A stretch of DNA of 39,627 nt, taken from positions 1 to 39,627 of the forward strand of contig JAGGXB010000090.1 of NCBI GenBank assembly GCA_021163245.1, written 5' to 3'. The notes below the pieces were generated by a model that was given only the letters and a program-made list of their open reading frames with translations, had not been told where the DNA came from and did not search any database. The position numbers and the translations under genes were made by a program. Numbering within the stretch: position 1 is the stretch's first letter; each line of letters starts with the position of its first letter. This document shows positions 25,037 to 33,774 of the stretch, piece by piece. This stretch comes from Thermoproteales archaeon. Its GTDB lineage: Archaea > Thermoproteota > Thermoprotei > Thermofilales > Thermofilaceae.

Positions 25037-26044
25037 TTGACAGAATCAATCAATGAACTTAGGTGGAATCCACTGATTGGATCTTGGATTATAGTATCTT
25101 CAAAAAGAGAAAAAAGACCTTGGAGAAAAGGATTATGTCCATTTTGTCCAGGTAGACCTGAAACAGGAGAGGGTTGGGATGTGATAGTGTTAGATAATAA
25201 ATTTCCAGCGCTTAAAGTAGATGCTGTTGTATCTACTACTTCAAGAGATATATATAAGGTGAAAGAAGGTTATGGTTATTGTAAGGTTGTTGTAGAGACT
25301 ACTGAACATGAGGGAGATCTTGACAGCATCCCCTTCAAGAACCTTATTAAATATTTAGAAGTTTTAACAGATGAAACAAGGAAAATTTGTAAGGATAAGA
25401 AAATAAAATATGTTTTTCCTTTTAGGAATAAGGGTAAGGAAATAGGGGTATCGTTAACACATCCTCATTCTCAAATCTATGCTTTATCCTTTATTCCTCC
25501 TAGAATTAGAGTTGAGTTAAAAAATATGAAGAAATATTATGAAGAATATGGTGAATGTCTACTTGGTAAAATTATTGATATTGAAAAAGGAGAAAAAAAG
25601 AGGGTCCTATATGAAAATGAAGAATACATAGCTTTTTTACCGTTTTATGCTATGTGGCCATATGAGGTACATATTTATCCGAAGAAACATTATTCTTCTC
25701 TCATTGATTTAAATGATAGTTCTCGAAGATTTCTTGCAGATGTAATAAAGATTATAGTAGCAGGTTACAATAGCCTATTTTCCTTTAGTTTGCCTTACAT
25801 TATGGTTTTTCATCAAAAACCTTGTAGAGGAGATTTTGATTTCTTCCATTTTCATATAGAATTTTATCCTGTTCATCGTGATGAAAATAAAATGAAGTTT
25901 CCTGCAGGAATAGAAAGGGGTGCTTGGACTTTTACATACGATGGATTGCCTGAGGAGAGAGCGTTAGAGTTGCGTAAGGCTCTTTTCAGAGCTTCAAAAA
26001 GAATGAAAAAAAATGGATATAAGCCTCTGGGAGTTTTTTATTAA
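25037..26044 (+). CDS. galT: Galactose-1-phosphate uridylyltransferase
   Basis: Transfers UMP between UDP-glucose and galactose 1-phosphate through a histidine-UMP intermediate; HIT superfamily, 335 residues. RWNPLIGSWIIVSSKREKRPW begins the protein, CPFCPG is the first zinc-type CxxC pair, and SLTHPHSQIYAL holds the active-site HPH. FHFHIEFYPV near residue 275 matches the second conserved histidine group. The TTG at 25037 is preferred because AAGGTG lies six bases before it; GTG at 25028 is the alternative. It follows the alpha-mannosidase gene by about ten bases. No galE is visible in the window. Confidence 0.92.
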   Translation: MTESINELRWNPLIGSWIIVSSKREKRPWRKGLCPFCPGRPETGEGWDVIVLDNKFPALKVDAVVSTTSRDIYKVKEGYGYCKVVVETTEHEGDLDSIPFKNLIKYLEVLTDETRKICKDKKIKYVFPFRNKGKEIGVSLTHPHSQIYALSFIPPRIRVELKNMKKYYEEYGECLLGKIIDIEKGEKKRVLYENEEYIAFLPFYAMWPYEVHIYPKKHYSSLIDLNDSSRRFLADVIKIIVAGYNSLFSFSLPYIMVFHQKPCRGDFDFFHFHIEFYPVHRDENKMKFPAGIERGAWTFTYDGLPEERALELRKALFRASKRMKKNGYKPLGVFY

Positions 26045-26077
26045 GTTAAAAATAAATTTTATCCCCTTTTTAATTGA

Positions 26078-26087
26078 TTATATAAGT
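26078..26087 (+). promoter_or_regulatory. Candidate TATA element of pheS-pheT
   Basis: TTATATAAGT in the 71-base gap after galT lies about 34 bases before the pheS ATG. Expected transcription start is near 26108, giving a very short leader. A purine-rich AAGGGTTGG run sits between it and the ATG. Confidence 0.45.
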
Positions 26088-26115
26088 TTCGTTTATTTAA
26101 GTAAGGGTTGGTTAG

Positions 26116-27666
26116 ATGGAAAATGATAGAAGTGAGAGAATCATAATATCTGATAAACAGTATACAATATTAAAACTTGTATCTCAGGGTATTAACGATG
26201 TAGATGACATTTCTCAGAGAATGGGTGTTAAAAGAGAAGATATAATGAGAGATATAGAAGAATTAAAAGTTAGAGGGTTGTTGAACATTAAGCGTTTTTC
26301 TCTTGATAGATATGGGTTAACTAAAGAAGGCGAGCTTTATATTAGTCAAGGCTTTCCCGAGGAATATTTACTTGAGGTTTTATCAAAAGTAAAGATTATT
26401 GAAAGAAATAAGATTTCTTCTTTTTTAGAAAAATATGGAAAAAAGTTGGACGGTTATCATCTTAAAGTTGCATTGCAACATTTAGCGAAGAACAAAATAC
26501 TATTGTTTGAAAAAGATAAAGTTCGGTTAAATGAGGATAAGAAAGATGAATATTTAAAAAATATAGAAAGAATTAAGGAGATTTTAAGAATTATAAATAA
26601 GAAAGGTGTATGCGACGATACTTACATAATAAATTTATTAAAAAGAAGAAAACTTATTGAACGTAAACCTTTAACGAAAATTGTTTTAGAGATTCCTCCT
26701 ATAGTTCTCGAAAAATTTAAAAAGGGTTTAGTTAGAAAGCAACGAATTATAACTGTATTGACATCAGATATATTGTCAGAGAAAAGTTGGGTTAATGCAT
26801 CATTTAAAGAATATGATATTACGCAGAGTCCACCAGTTATTTTTCCAGGTAAAAAACATCCATATTTAGATTTGTTAGATCAAATAAGAGAGATACTTGT
26901 TTCCATGGGTTTTGAAGAAGTTAAAGGTCCACATGTTGAGTTAGAGTTATGGAATTTTGATGCATTGTTTCAGGCTCAGGACCATCCTGCTCGTGAGATT
27001 CATGATACATATTTTTTGAAGTATCCTATATATGGACGTTTTGATGACTATGAATTATTGAAAAGGGTTTCGTTGACTCATGAGAATGGATGGATAACTG
27101 GCTCAAAGGGATGGGGATATAAATGGGATTCTAGAAAAGCATTAAGGCTTGTTCTACGGACCCAAACAACAGCTGTATCAGTAAGAACTCTCTATACTAG
27201 AGGTGAGGGTGAGTATATGTGTTTCTCGTTAGATAGAGTTTTTAGACCTGAGAATTTAGATGCTAAACATTCGATGGAATTTTATCAACTTGAAGGAATA
27301 ATAGTCGGTAGACAAGTTACATTTCGTCATCTTATAGGTTTTTTTGACGAGCTTGCAAGAAGATTGGGTCTTGGAAAGGTTAAGGTTAAGCCTGCGTATT
27401 TTCCTTTTACAGAACCTAGCGTCGAAGGCTTTATTAAACATCCAAAGCTTGGATGGATGGAGGTATTTCCTGGAGGAATGTTTAGACCAGAGGTTTTAAT
27501 ACCATTAGGTGTCCGTGAATCTAATGTAGCGGCTTGGGGAATAGGAATTGACAGGATTGCTATGACAATTCTAGGTATTGATGATATAAGACAGTTGTTT
27601 TCTTCAGATATAGCATTTCTCAGAAATATGAAGAAGCCATTTATAGGTAGCTTGATCGAAAGGTGA
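26116..27666 (+). CDS. pheS: Phenylalanine--tRNA ligase alpha subunit
   Basis: Catalytic subunit of the (alpha-beta)2 synthetase, 516 residues, archaeal type. The first 200 or so residues hold winged-helix-like segments (for example IRDIEELKVRGLLNIKRF-type helices near 45-60) that in this family bind tRNA. The class II core follows: motif 1 around HPYLDLLDQIREILVSMGF, LWNFDALFQAQDHPAREIHDTY, motif 2 around VLRTQTTAVSVRTLY, RVFRPENLDAKHSMEFYQLEG, and motif 3 in WGIGIDRIAM. The phenylalanine pocket residues around FPFTEPSVEG are present. The next gene, pheT, starts five bases later and completes the enzyme. Confidence 0.97.
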   Translation: MENDRSERIIISDKQYTILKLVSQGINDVDDISQRMGVKREDIMRDIEELKVRGLLNIKRFSLDRYGLTKEGELYISQGFPEEYLLEVLSKVKIIERNKISSFLEKYGKKLDGYHLKVALQHLAKNKILLFEKDKVRLNEDKKDEYLKNIERIKEILRIINKKGVCDDTYIINLLKRRKLIERKPLTKIVLEIPPIVLEKFKKGLVRKQRIITVLTSDILSEKSWVNASFKEYDITQSPPVIFPGKKHPYLDLLDQIREILVSMGFEEVKGPHVELELWNFDALFQAQDHPAREIHDTYFLKYPIYGRFDDYELLKRVSLTHENGWITGSKGWGYKWDSRKALRLVLRTQTTAVSVRTLYTRGEGEYMCFSLDRVFRPENLDAKHSMEFYQLEGIIVGRQVTFRHLIGFFDELARRLGLGKVKVKPAYFPFTEPSVEGFIKHPKLGWMEVFPGGMFRPEVLIPLGVRESNVAAWGIGIDRIAMTILGIDDIRQLFSSDIAFLRNMKKPFIGSLIER

Positions 27667-27670
27667 TGGT

Positions 27671-29344
27671 ATGCCAGTTATTGAGATTAGTAGATTTGAT
27701 TTAGAGAAATTATTAGGTATTTCCCTAAGTGATGATCAGATAGAGTACTATTTGCCAATGTTAAAATGTGAGATTGAAGAAGTAGATGATGATTTAATTA
27801 TTTATGAGGCAACACATGATAGACCTGATCTATACTCTGTTGAAGGATTAAGTAGAGCTCTTCGAGGCATATTAGGCATTGAGACTGAACTGCCTATTTT
27901 TAACAGTAAAGTTGAGTTTTTTAAATGTATATCTGATGGTCCTTCATACAGACCTGTAGCATTGTTTGCGACGGTACATAATGTTAGATTAGATGATGAG
28001 GCTATCAAACAAATGATGCAACTCCAGGAAAAACTACATACAACCTATTGTAGAAATAGAAGAAAGGTCTCGATAGGAATTTATGATCTTGACAAGATTA
28101 CTCCTCCAGTTAAATATATGGGTGTAAAACCAGAGGATGCGAGTTTTGTTCCGCTTGATATGAATAATCGGTTAAATCTCAAGGAGATATTAGAAAAGCA
28201 TCCTAAAGGAATCGAGTATGCTCATCTTGTTAAAGATCATGGATATTTTCCTCTTTTAATAGATTCTAAGGGTAAAATCTTATCTTTTCCACCTATAGTT
28301 AATAGTGAAGACACTAAGGTTGATTTGGATACAAAAAACTTATTCATAGATGTTACTTCTACAGATCTACAGGCAGCATTTAAAGTTTTATCAATTGTTG
28401 CTACTTCATTATATGAAAGAGGAGATTATATAGGGCTAATTAAAACGGTTTTGAAAAACAACAATGAGGTTGTATCTCCGGATCTTTCTTATTCAATTAT
28501 TTCTGTTAAAAAAGATACTATTGAAAGATTACTTGGAGTAAATATAGATTCTAATAAAATAATCGAGCTACTTGGAAAAATGCGTTTTTCGGCTAGTATA
28601 GAAAATGATAAAGAAATACAAGTTAAGGTTCCTCCATATAGAGCTGATATTTTGCATGAGGTTGATATCGTTGAAGATATTTTAATGGCGTACGGGTATG
28701 ATAATGTTGAACCGGTTGTGATGAGACCTTTACATCCAGGTAGAGAAGATGGATTAGAATTTTTTACGAGACATATACGAGAATTATTGGTGGGATATGG
28801 ATTCCAAGAAGTTAATAACTATATGTTGACGAATAAAGAAGTTATTTTTTCGAAGATGGGTTTAGAAGAGCAACCAGTAGTCGAAGTTAAAAATCCAAAA
28901 CAAGAGACGTACTCATGTATTAGAACATGGATAATTCCACAGCTAATTAGAGTTTTATCAAATAGCAAACATGCAGATTATCCCCAGAAAATATTTGAAG
29001 CTGGAGATGTAGCTATTCCTGATCTAGAAAGCCCAAACGGTGTTAGAGAAGAGAAGCGATTAGCTATAGCTATGACTGATTCAAAGGTTTCGTTTACTGA
29101 TATCTACGCTGTTCTTGATTCAATAATGAAGAAACTAAACTTGAAGTTTATATTGAAGAGAGCTGTACATAGAAGCTTTATCAAAGGCAGGGTGGCTGAG
29201 ATTCTAGTTAATAAAAGTAATGTTGGAATTATTGGAGAAATTCATCCCGAAGTTCTAGAGAAATGGGATTTAACAACTCCAGTGGTTGCTGCAGAACTTA
29301 ATCTAGGGCTAATTAAAGAAATCTATCTTAAGAAAAACGTCTAA
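27671..29344 (+). CDS. pheT: Phenylalanine--tRNA ligase beta subunit
   Basis: Non-catalytic and editing subunit, 557 residues, the usual archaeal length (bacterial forms are near 800). Early residues MPVIEISRFDLEKLLG and EATHDRPDLYSVEGLSRALRG are typical. The B3/B4 editing region includes THDRPD-type strands and LHTTYCRNRRKVSIGIYDLD. The B5 domain is at about residues 275-350 with KVPPYRADILHEVDIVEDILMAYGYDNV, and the inactive synthetase-like domain follows (RELLVGYGFQEVNNYMLTN). AGGTGA spanning the pheS stop is five bases before the ATG, so translation is coupled. Its stop overlaps the next, convergent gene by 17 bases. Confidence 0.97.
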   Translation: MPVIEISRFDLEKLLGISLSDDQIEYYLPMLKCEIEEVDDDLIIYEATHDRPDLYSVEGLSRALRGILGIETELPIFNSKVEFFKCISDGPSYRPVALFATVHNVRLDDEAIKQMMQLQEKLHTTYCRNRRKVSIGIYDLDKITPPVKYMGVKPEDASFVPLDMNNRLNLKEILEKHPKGIEYAHLVKDHGYFPLLIDSKGKILSFPPIVNSEDTKVDLDTKNLFIDVTSTDLQAAFKVLSIVATSLYERGDYIGLIKTVLKNNNEVVSPDLSYSIISVKKDTIERLLGVNIDSNKIIELLGKMRFSASIENDKEIQVKVPPYRADILHEVDIVEDILMAYGYDNVEPVVMRPLHPGREDGLEFFTRHIRELLVGYGFQEVNNYMLTNKEVIFSKMGLEEQPVVEVKNPKQETYSCIRTWIIPQLIRVLSNSKHADYPQKIFEAGDVAIPDLESPNGVREEKRLAIAMTDSKVSFTDIYAVLDSIMKKLNLKFILKRAVHRSFIKGRVAEILVNKSNVGIIGEIHPEVLEKWDLTTPVVAAELNLGLIKEIYLKKNV

Positions 29345-30821
29345 TTAATATTTTTTTAGTTTTAAGTATAATAGCTGCTAAAAGTAGAGCAATAAATGGT
29401 ATAGACATTATAAGAAGTGGAACATTATTTTCTAAGGTTTTTCCTATTTCTTTAATCCAATTTATTTTCTTTACATATTCTCCGGTTTGTATAATGCTTG
29501 TTTTTCTCGGTATATCAAAATAAGTTATATTACCCTCTGTATTCCATTCAACTGGTGATACTGGTTTTTTTATTAATGCTTGTTTTCTCTTTTTCCAGTC
29601 TCCAAATGTGATATATTCCTTAAAATTTTTAATTTTAAGAATTCCTATTTGTTTAACTTGTAAAGTTGAATAGTATACAAATTTATTAGTTGGAGCATTG
29701 TTTGAATATTTTATTGCAAATATTGTGTCATTTCCAATCGACATTTTTCCTATAAATAAATGTGGATCTTTTGAAAATGCAGTTAATGTTTCATATCCTT
29801 CATGTTCTAATAAATACATATTTACTATTTCTCCATTCTGCGCATTCATAAAGGCTATAAGTGGGTCTTGTTCATTTTCTCTAAGATGGATATATCCTAG
29901 AAGATAAACTGTACTATTTTCATAGCCAATAGTTAATAATCCATCATCGTCATTTGAACCAATTCCTAAAATGGATAACATGTTTCCATTTTTATCCAAT
30001 CTGAGAACAAATCCATCATTTCCTCCTAATACAAAGCTTCTGCTTACACCTATTATCCACATTTCGTTTCGAATTTCTTCTAAATCAATTGCTTCCTCAT
30101 AACTTGGTCCTCCATAACTATTAGCCCATAATATGTTAAGGTTGTTATTAATTTTTACCAGGAAAACATCGGACATAGAGACATTGTAGCTCCATGTTTC
30201 GCCTAGAAGCATAAAATTATTGTCCTTTAATTTTTTTATTTTCCTTGCTGTATCATCATATGCTTCAGTTCCAATAATAATGCTTTTTAATATTTTTCCT
30301 TCTTCGTCAGTTTTCATTATTAAAATATCTGCGTCTCCAAGCTTACTATAACTATATGTGTCTCCAATTAGAATAAAAGTATTATTCGATGATAGTATAA
30401 AGTCACTACCACTATCATAGCGTTCGCTTCCATATGTTTTAACCCAAATAATTTTATCGGGGGGTTTAAATTTCACGAACAGGATATCATAGCTCAGTGA
30501 GTTAGGAACATAAATTGTGCCGATTGAATAAATATATCCTCCTATTATCTTACTTGTCTTAAAGTATGCAGTATATGGTAACGAAAACTGATATACTGTA
30601 GCAACTTTATTCTTTGCTAAAATTATGATTGGGTTCTTTCTTTTATTTACGGATACGTATCCCGATGCTATTATTGTATCATTAAATGATTCTATTGATA
30701 AAAGTTTTATAATTTTTTTAGAGGAGGGTACTGATAGAATATTTATACTTGAAGCATATATCTGTACAATTAGTATAGTAATAATAATTATTGTAATGTA
30801 TGTAGATTTTTTGTTCATCAT
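29328..30821 (-). CDS. Secreted, membrane-anchored propeller-like protein of unknown function
   Basis: No enzyme family is recognised. The 497-residue protein has an N-terminal signal peptide (hydrophobic run to about residue 24), a large outward domain, and a C-terminal membrane helix (about 465-485) ending in basic residues. The outward domain repeats a motif seen in seven-bladed or SBBP-type propellers: WVKTYGS..YDSGSDFI, then IGDTYSY..GDADILIMKTDEEGKI, and again WANSYGGPSYEEAIDLE with GNDGFVLRLDKNGNM. The start ATG at 30821 follows GAGGCGG. It is divergent from the peptide-binding protein gene; a surface role is likely, but the ligand is unknown. Confidence 0.68.
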   Translation of the reverse strand: MMNKKSTYITIIIITILIVQIYASSINILSVPSSKKIIKLLSIESFNDTIIASGYVSVNKRKNPIIILAKNKVATVYQFSLPYTAYFKTSKIIGGYIYSIGTIYVPNSLSYDILFVKFKPPDKIIWVKTYGSERYDSGSDFILSSNNTFILIGDTYSYSKLGDADILIMKTDEEGKILKSIIIGTEAYDDTARKIKKLKDNNFMLLGETWSYNVSMSDVFLVKINNNLNILWANSYGGPSYEEAIDLEEIRNEMWIIGVSRSFVLGGNDGFVLRLDKNGNMLSILGIGSNDDDGLLTIGYENSTVYLLGYIHLRENEQDPLIAFMNAQNGEIVNMYLLEHEGYETLTAFSKDPHLFIGKMSIGNDTIFAIKYSNNAPTNKFVYYSTLQVKQIGILKIKNFKEYITFGDWKKRKQALIKKPVSPVEWNTEGNITYFDIPRKTSIIQTGEYVKKINWIKEIGKTLENNVPLLIMSIPFIALLLAAIILKTKKILIRRFS

Positions 30822-30914
30822 TATCAACCGCCTCGAAAAAGGCTATATGGCCCAACTATAAAAATTTTTTATATCATTAAAGATGTATCATGATAATATC
30901 TTTAGGTAATATTA

Positions 30915-30931
30915 GGAAAATACATAAATAT
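30915..30931 (+). promoter_or_regulatory. Promoter of the peptide-binding protein gene (leaderless)
   Basis: A purine-rich GGAAAA element directly followed by TACATAAATA forms a good BRE-TATA pair. The TATA centre is about 26 bases before the ATG at 30952, so transcription should begin at or next to the start codon, giving a leaderless mRNA. No ribosome site is visible between them, which fits. Confidence 0.6.
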
Positions 30932-30951
30932 TCAAGATATAACATTTTTTA

Positions 30952-33636
30952 ATGATCAACATGAAAACAAGAAAAATAGCTGTTTTATTGATAATGCTAT
31001 TTGTAGTTGCAACAGTGTTACCTTTTGTGTCTTATAATGTTGCTGCTGAGGAAGAAGCTCCGAAAGGACCATGGGTTGACGAAATAGTATTTTTCGCGGA
31101 GCAAGAACCAGCTAAAGTTGTAGACATGTTAGAAAAGGGTGATATGCATCTATATTTAATAGATGTCTCAGATCCAGATCTTTTCCAGAAAGTTAAGGCT
31201 TCTCCCAACCTTAAATATAAGTATGCTTTTGGTCTTTTCAATGAATTAACCTTTAACCCAGTAGGACCCACATTTAAGAACGGTGAACTTAACCCGTTCT
31301 CAAACCCAAGAATTAGAGAAGCTATGAATTACATAATAGATAGAAACTATATAGTAGACGAAATATTCAAAGGTTTAGCTAAGCCTAAATGGGTTTCATT
31401 CATATCAGCTTTTCCAGAATATGGTAGGCTGGCAGATGTCATAAAGCTACTTGAGGCCAAATATAGTTACAATTTTGAAAAAGGAAAAGAAATCATCTAT
31501 GAAGAAATGAGTAAAATGGGAGCAACGCTTAAAGAAGGTAAATGGTATTATAATGATAAACCAGTCGTAATAAGGTTCCTAATAAGAATCGAAGATCAGA
31601 GAAAGCAAATAGGTGATTATGTAGCTGGACAGCTTGAGAAGCTCGGCTTTACTGTTGAGAGAATGTATAAGTCGAGCAGAGAAGCTAGTCCTATATGGTT
31701 ATTCGGAAATCCAGCTGAAGGACAGTGGAATGTGTATACGGGAGGTTGGATTTCTACTGTAATAAGCAGAGACGATAGTGGAGATTATGGTTTCTTCTAT
31801 ACAAACTTAGGATTCCCAGTACCCCTCTGGCAAGCATACAAGCCAGATCCAGTCTTCTACGAAATAGCATTAAAACTTTGGAACGGTGAATGGAAGACAT
31901 GGGAGGAAAGAATGGAACTTATGAGAAAGGGTATAGCTTATGAGCTTAAAGACTCGGTACGAATATGGCTGGTTGACCAAATATCACCATTCGTTTCAAG
32001 AAAAGAAATAGAAGTTGCAGTAGATCTTTCATCCGGATTTAACAACCCAATATGGGCTAGAACTATCAGATTTGCAGGAAAAGTGGGAGGAACTATAAAA
32101 GCTGCAAATAGAGAAGTATTAGTGGATCCATGGAACCCGGTAGCAGGTAGTAACTGGGTATATGACTCAGTAGTCCAACAAACACTTAATGATCCTGACT
32201 ATATATCTAACCCATATACAGGTCTTCCGATGCCTAACCGTTTCGAAAGTGTATCGATGGTTGTAGAAAAAAGCGTATATACAAGAGCGTCAAGTGACTG
32301 GCTAAAGTTAGAGTTTGTTGATAAAGTGGAGGTGCCGACTGATGCATGGTATGCTTGGAACTATACGACAAAGAAACTTGAAACAGCTCCACCTGGAACA
32401 TATGCTAAAGCAAAGATAGTTGTTAATTATGGAGACATACTAGGCAAAGTTAAATATCATGATGGATCTGTCATGACTTTGGCCGACTGGTTTGCCTTAT
32501 GGCCTTTTGGACAGGAGAGAGTTAATCCGGACAGCCCATTATATGATGAAAGTGCTTTACCTGGATATAGAAATTGGCGTCAAAACTTTAGAGGACTCAG
32601 AATAGTAAGTGAGCATCCACTTGTTGTAGAATATTATACAAACTATACTAATCAAGAAGCAGAGTTTATGGCAGTATGGGCTACTGGATGGCCTAACATT
32701 CCATGGCATGTGACTGCAATAGGTATATATGCTGAAGAGCATGGAATGGGTGTAGCATTTTCAGCTGATAAGGCTGATAAGATAAAGGCAGAATGGATGA
32801 ATTATATAGGTGGTCCAAGCCTCAAGATACTTGAGAAGGCACTTGACGAGTGTCTCACTAATGGATATATACCATTCAAAGAATGGGCAAGCAAATATAT
32901 AACAACAGAGGAAGCTAAAGCTAGATACCAAAACTTGAAGAATTGGTATCAAGCACATGGACATTTCTGGGTTGGAACAGGACCATTCTATCTAGATACA
33001 GTTAACTTCCAAGCTCATCAAGTTGTTGTTAAAGCTTTCAGAGACTATACATTTAAAGCAGATAGATGGGCATGGCTGTCCGAACCACCTATACCTGAAT
33101 CTTTAGTTGAGGTTCCTGATAACGTAGTACCTGGTTTGGATGCTACATTTAATGTAAAGTTATCATTCAAAGGTAAACCATATCCAAATGATAGGATAGA
33201 ATTCGTTAAATACCTCTTACTAGACTCTGCAGGCAATGTACTTCTTTCAGGTGAAGCTACTCCAGGCGAAACAGGTACTTGGGTTGTTAAACTGAATTCA
33301 ACACAGACAGCTAAGCTATCTCCAGGAACATATAAGATAATGACCATAGCTTTAAGTAAAGATGCCGCAATGCCATCTACAAAGGAGACTCCATTTACAG
33401 TAATTCCACAGATTAGCTACTTCCAGGCTTTAGTTTCCGAGACTCAATCTCAGATTAACGCAAAGGTATCGACACTCGAGACGACACTTGCACAGACTCA
33501 GAGTAAACTGTCTTCACTTGAGGGCTCATTGGCTGGTTTACAGAGTACCCTTTACGGAGCTTTAGGATTATCTTTGGTTGCATTACTAGTAGCGGTATAT
33601 GCTATATTTGCAGGGAAGAAGAAAACTGAATCTTAA
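30952..33636 (+). CDS. Extracellular peptide-type substrate-binding protein of ABC importer
   Basis: Binding protein of the DppA/OppA (SBP family 5) type, 894 residues, much longer than the usual 530-600. Order: signal peptide (1-32, ending NVAA), a two-lobed binding domain (for example NPFSNPRIREAMNYIIDRNYIV near 115-140), an Ig-like beta domain (about 715-818, VPGLDATFNVKLSFKGKPYPNDRIEF), a coiled coil (821-867) and a C-terminal membrane helix (869-888) followed by KKKTES. There is no lipobox cysteine, so anchoring is by the C-terminal helix. The gene has its own strong promoter and a following T-rich stop signal, suggesting higher expression than the rest of the transporter. Confidence 0.92.
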   Translation: MINMKTRKIAVLLIMLFVVATVLPFVSYNVAAEEEAPKGPWVDEIVFFAEQEPAKVVDMLEKGDMHLYLIDVSDPDLFQKVKASPNLKYKYAFGLFNELTFNPVGPTFKNGELNPFSNPRIREAMNYIIDRNYIVDEIFKGLAKPKWVSFISAFPEYGRLADVIKLLEAKYSYNFEKGKEIIYEEMSKMGATLKEGKWYYNDKPVVIRFLIRIEDQRKQIGDYVAGQLEKLGFTVERMYKSSREASPIWLFGNPAEGQWNVYTGGWISTVISRDDSGDYGFFYTNLGFPVPLWQAYKPDPVFYEIALKLWNGEWKTWEERMELMRKGIAYELKDSVRIWLVDQISPFVSRKEIEVAVDLSSGFNNPIWARTIRFAGKVGGTIKAANREVLVDPWNPVAGSNWVYDSVVQQTLNDPDYISNPYTGLPMPNRFESVSMVVEKSVYTRASSDWLKLEFVDKVEVPTDAWYAWNYTTKKLETAPPGTYAKAKIVVNYGDILGKVKYHDGSVMTLADWFALWPFGQERVNPDSPLYDESALPGYRNWRQNFRGLRIVSEHPLVVEYYTNYTNQEAEFMAVWATGWPNIPWHVTAIGIYAEEHGMGVAFSADKADKIKAEWMNYIGGPSLKILEKALDECLTNGYIPFKEWASKYITTEEAKARYQNLKNWYQAHGHFWVGTGPFYLDTVNFQAHQVVVKAFRDYTFKADRWAWLSEPPIPESLVEVPDNVVPGLDATFNVKLSFKGKPYPNDRIEFVKYLLLDSAGNVLLSGEATPGETGTWVVKLNSTQTAKLSPGTYKIMTIALSKDAAMPSTKETPFTVIPQISYFQALVSETQSQINAKVSTLETTLAQTQSKLSSLEGSLAGLQSTLYGALGLSLVALLVAVYAIFAGKKKTES

Positions 33637-33639
33637 ACA

Positions 33640-33662
33640 TTTTTCTTTTTTTAAATTTTTTT
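33640..33662 (+). terminator. T-rich terminator after the binding protein gene
   Basis: Three T-runs (ttttt, ttttttt and ttttttt, broken by c and aaa) begin four bases after the stop codon. Archaeal RNA polymerase terminates at such oligo-T tracts without needing a hairpin. Partial termination here would give more binding protein than permease, as is common for ABC importers. Confidence 0.55.
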
Positions 33663-33710
33663 GAATAATTCTACAATTTTAACTAAATTTTATTCTATTA
33701 AGTAAGGAGA

Positions 33711-33722
33711 ATATTTATATTA
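33711..33722 (+). promoter_or_regulatory. Candidate TATA element for the permease-ATPase genes
   Basis: ATATTTATATTA preceded by the purine run AAGGAGA lies about 58 bases before the permease ATG at 33775. It offers a separate start for the dppB-C-D-F-like genes after the T-rich tract. Confidence 0.45.
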
Positions 33723-33774
33723 ATCCTAAAATTATAATTCAATATCAAAAATATTGCGAAGGGGATATGCTAAA

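Noticed and set aside
32557-33347. Several minus-strand open frames inside the peptide-binding protein gene
   Set aside because: All lie antisense to a confident gene and have compositions typical of shadow frames; none has a known motif.
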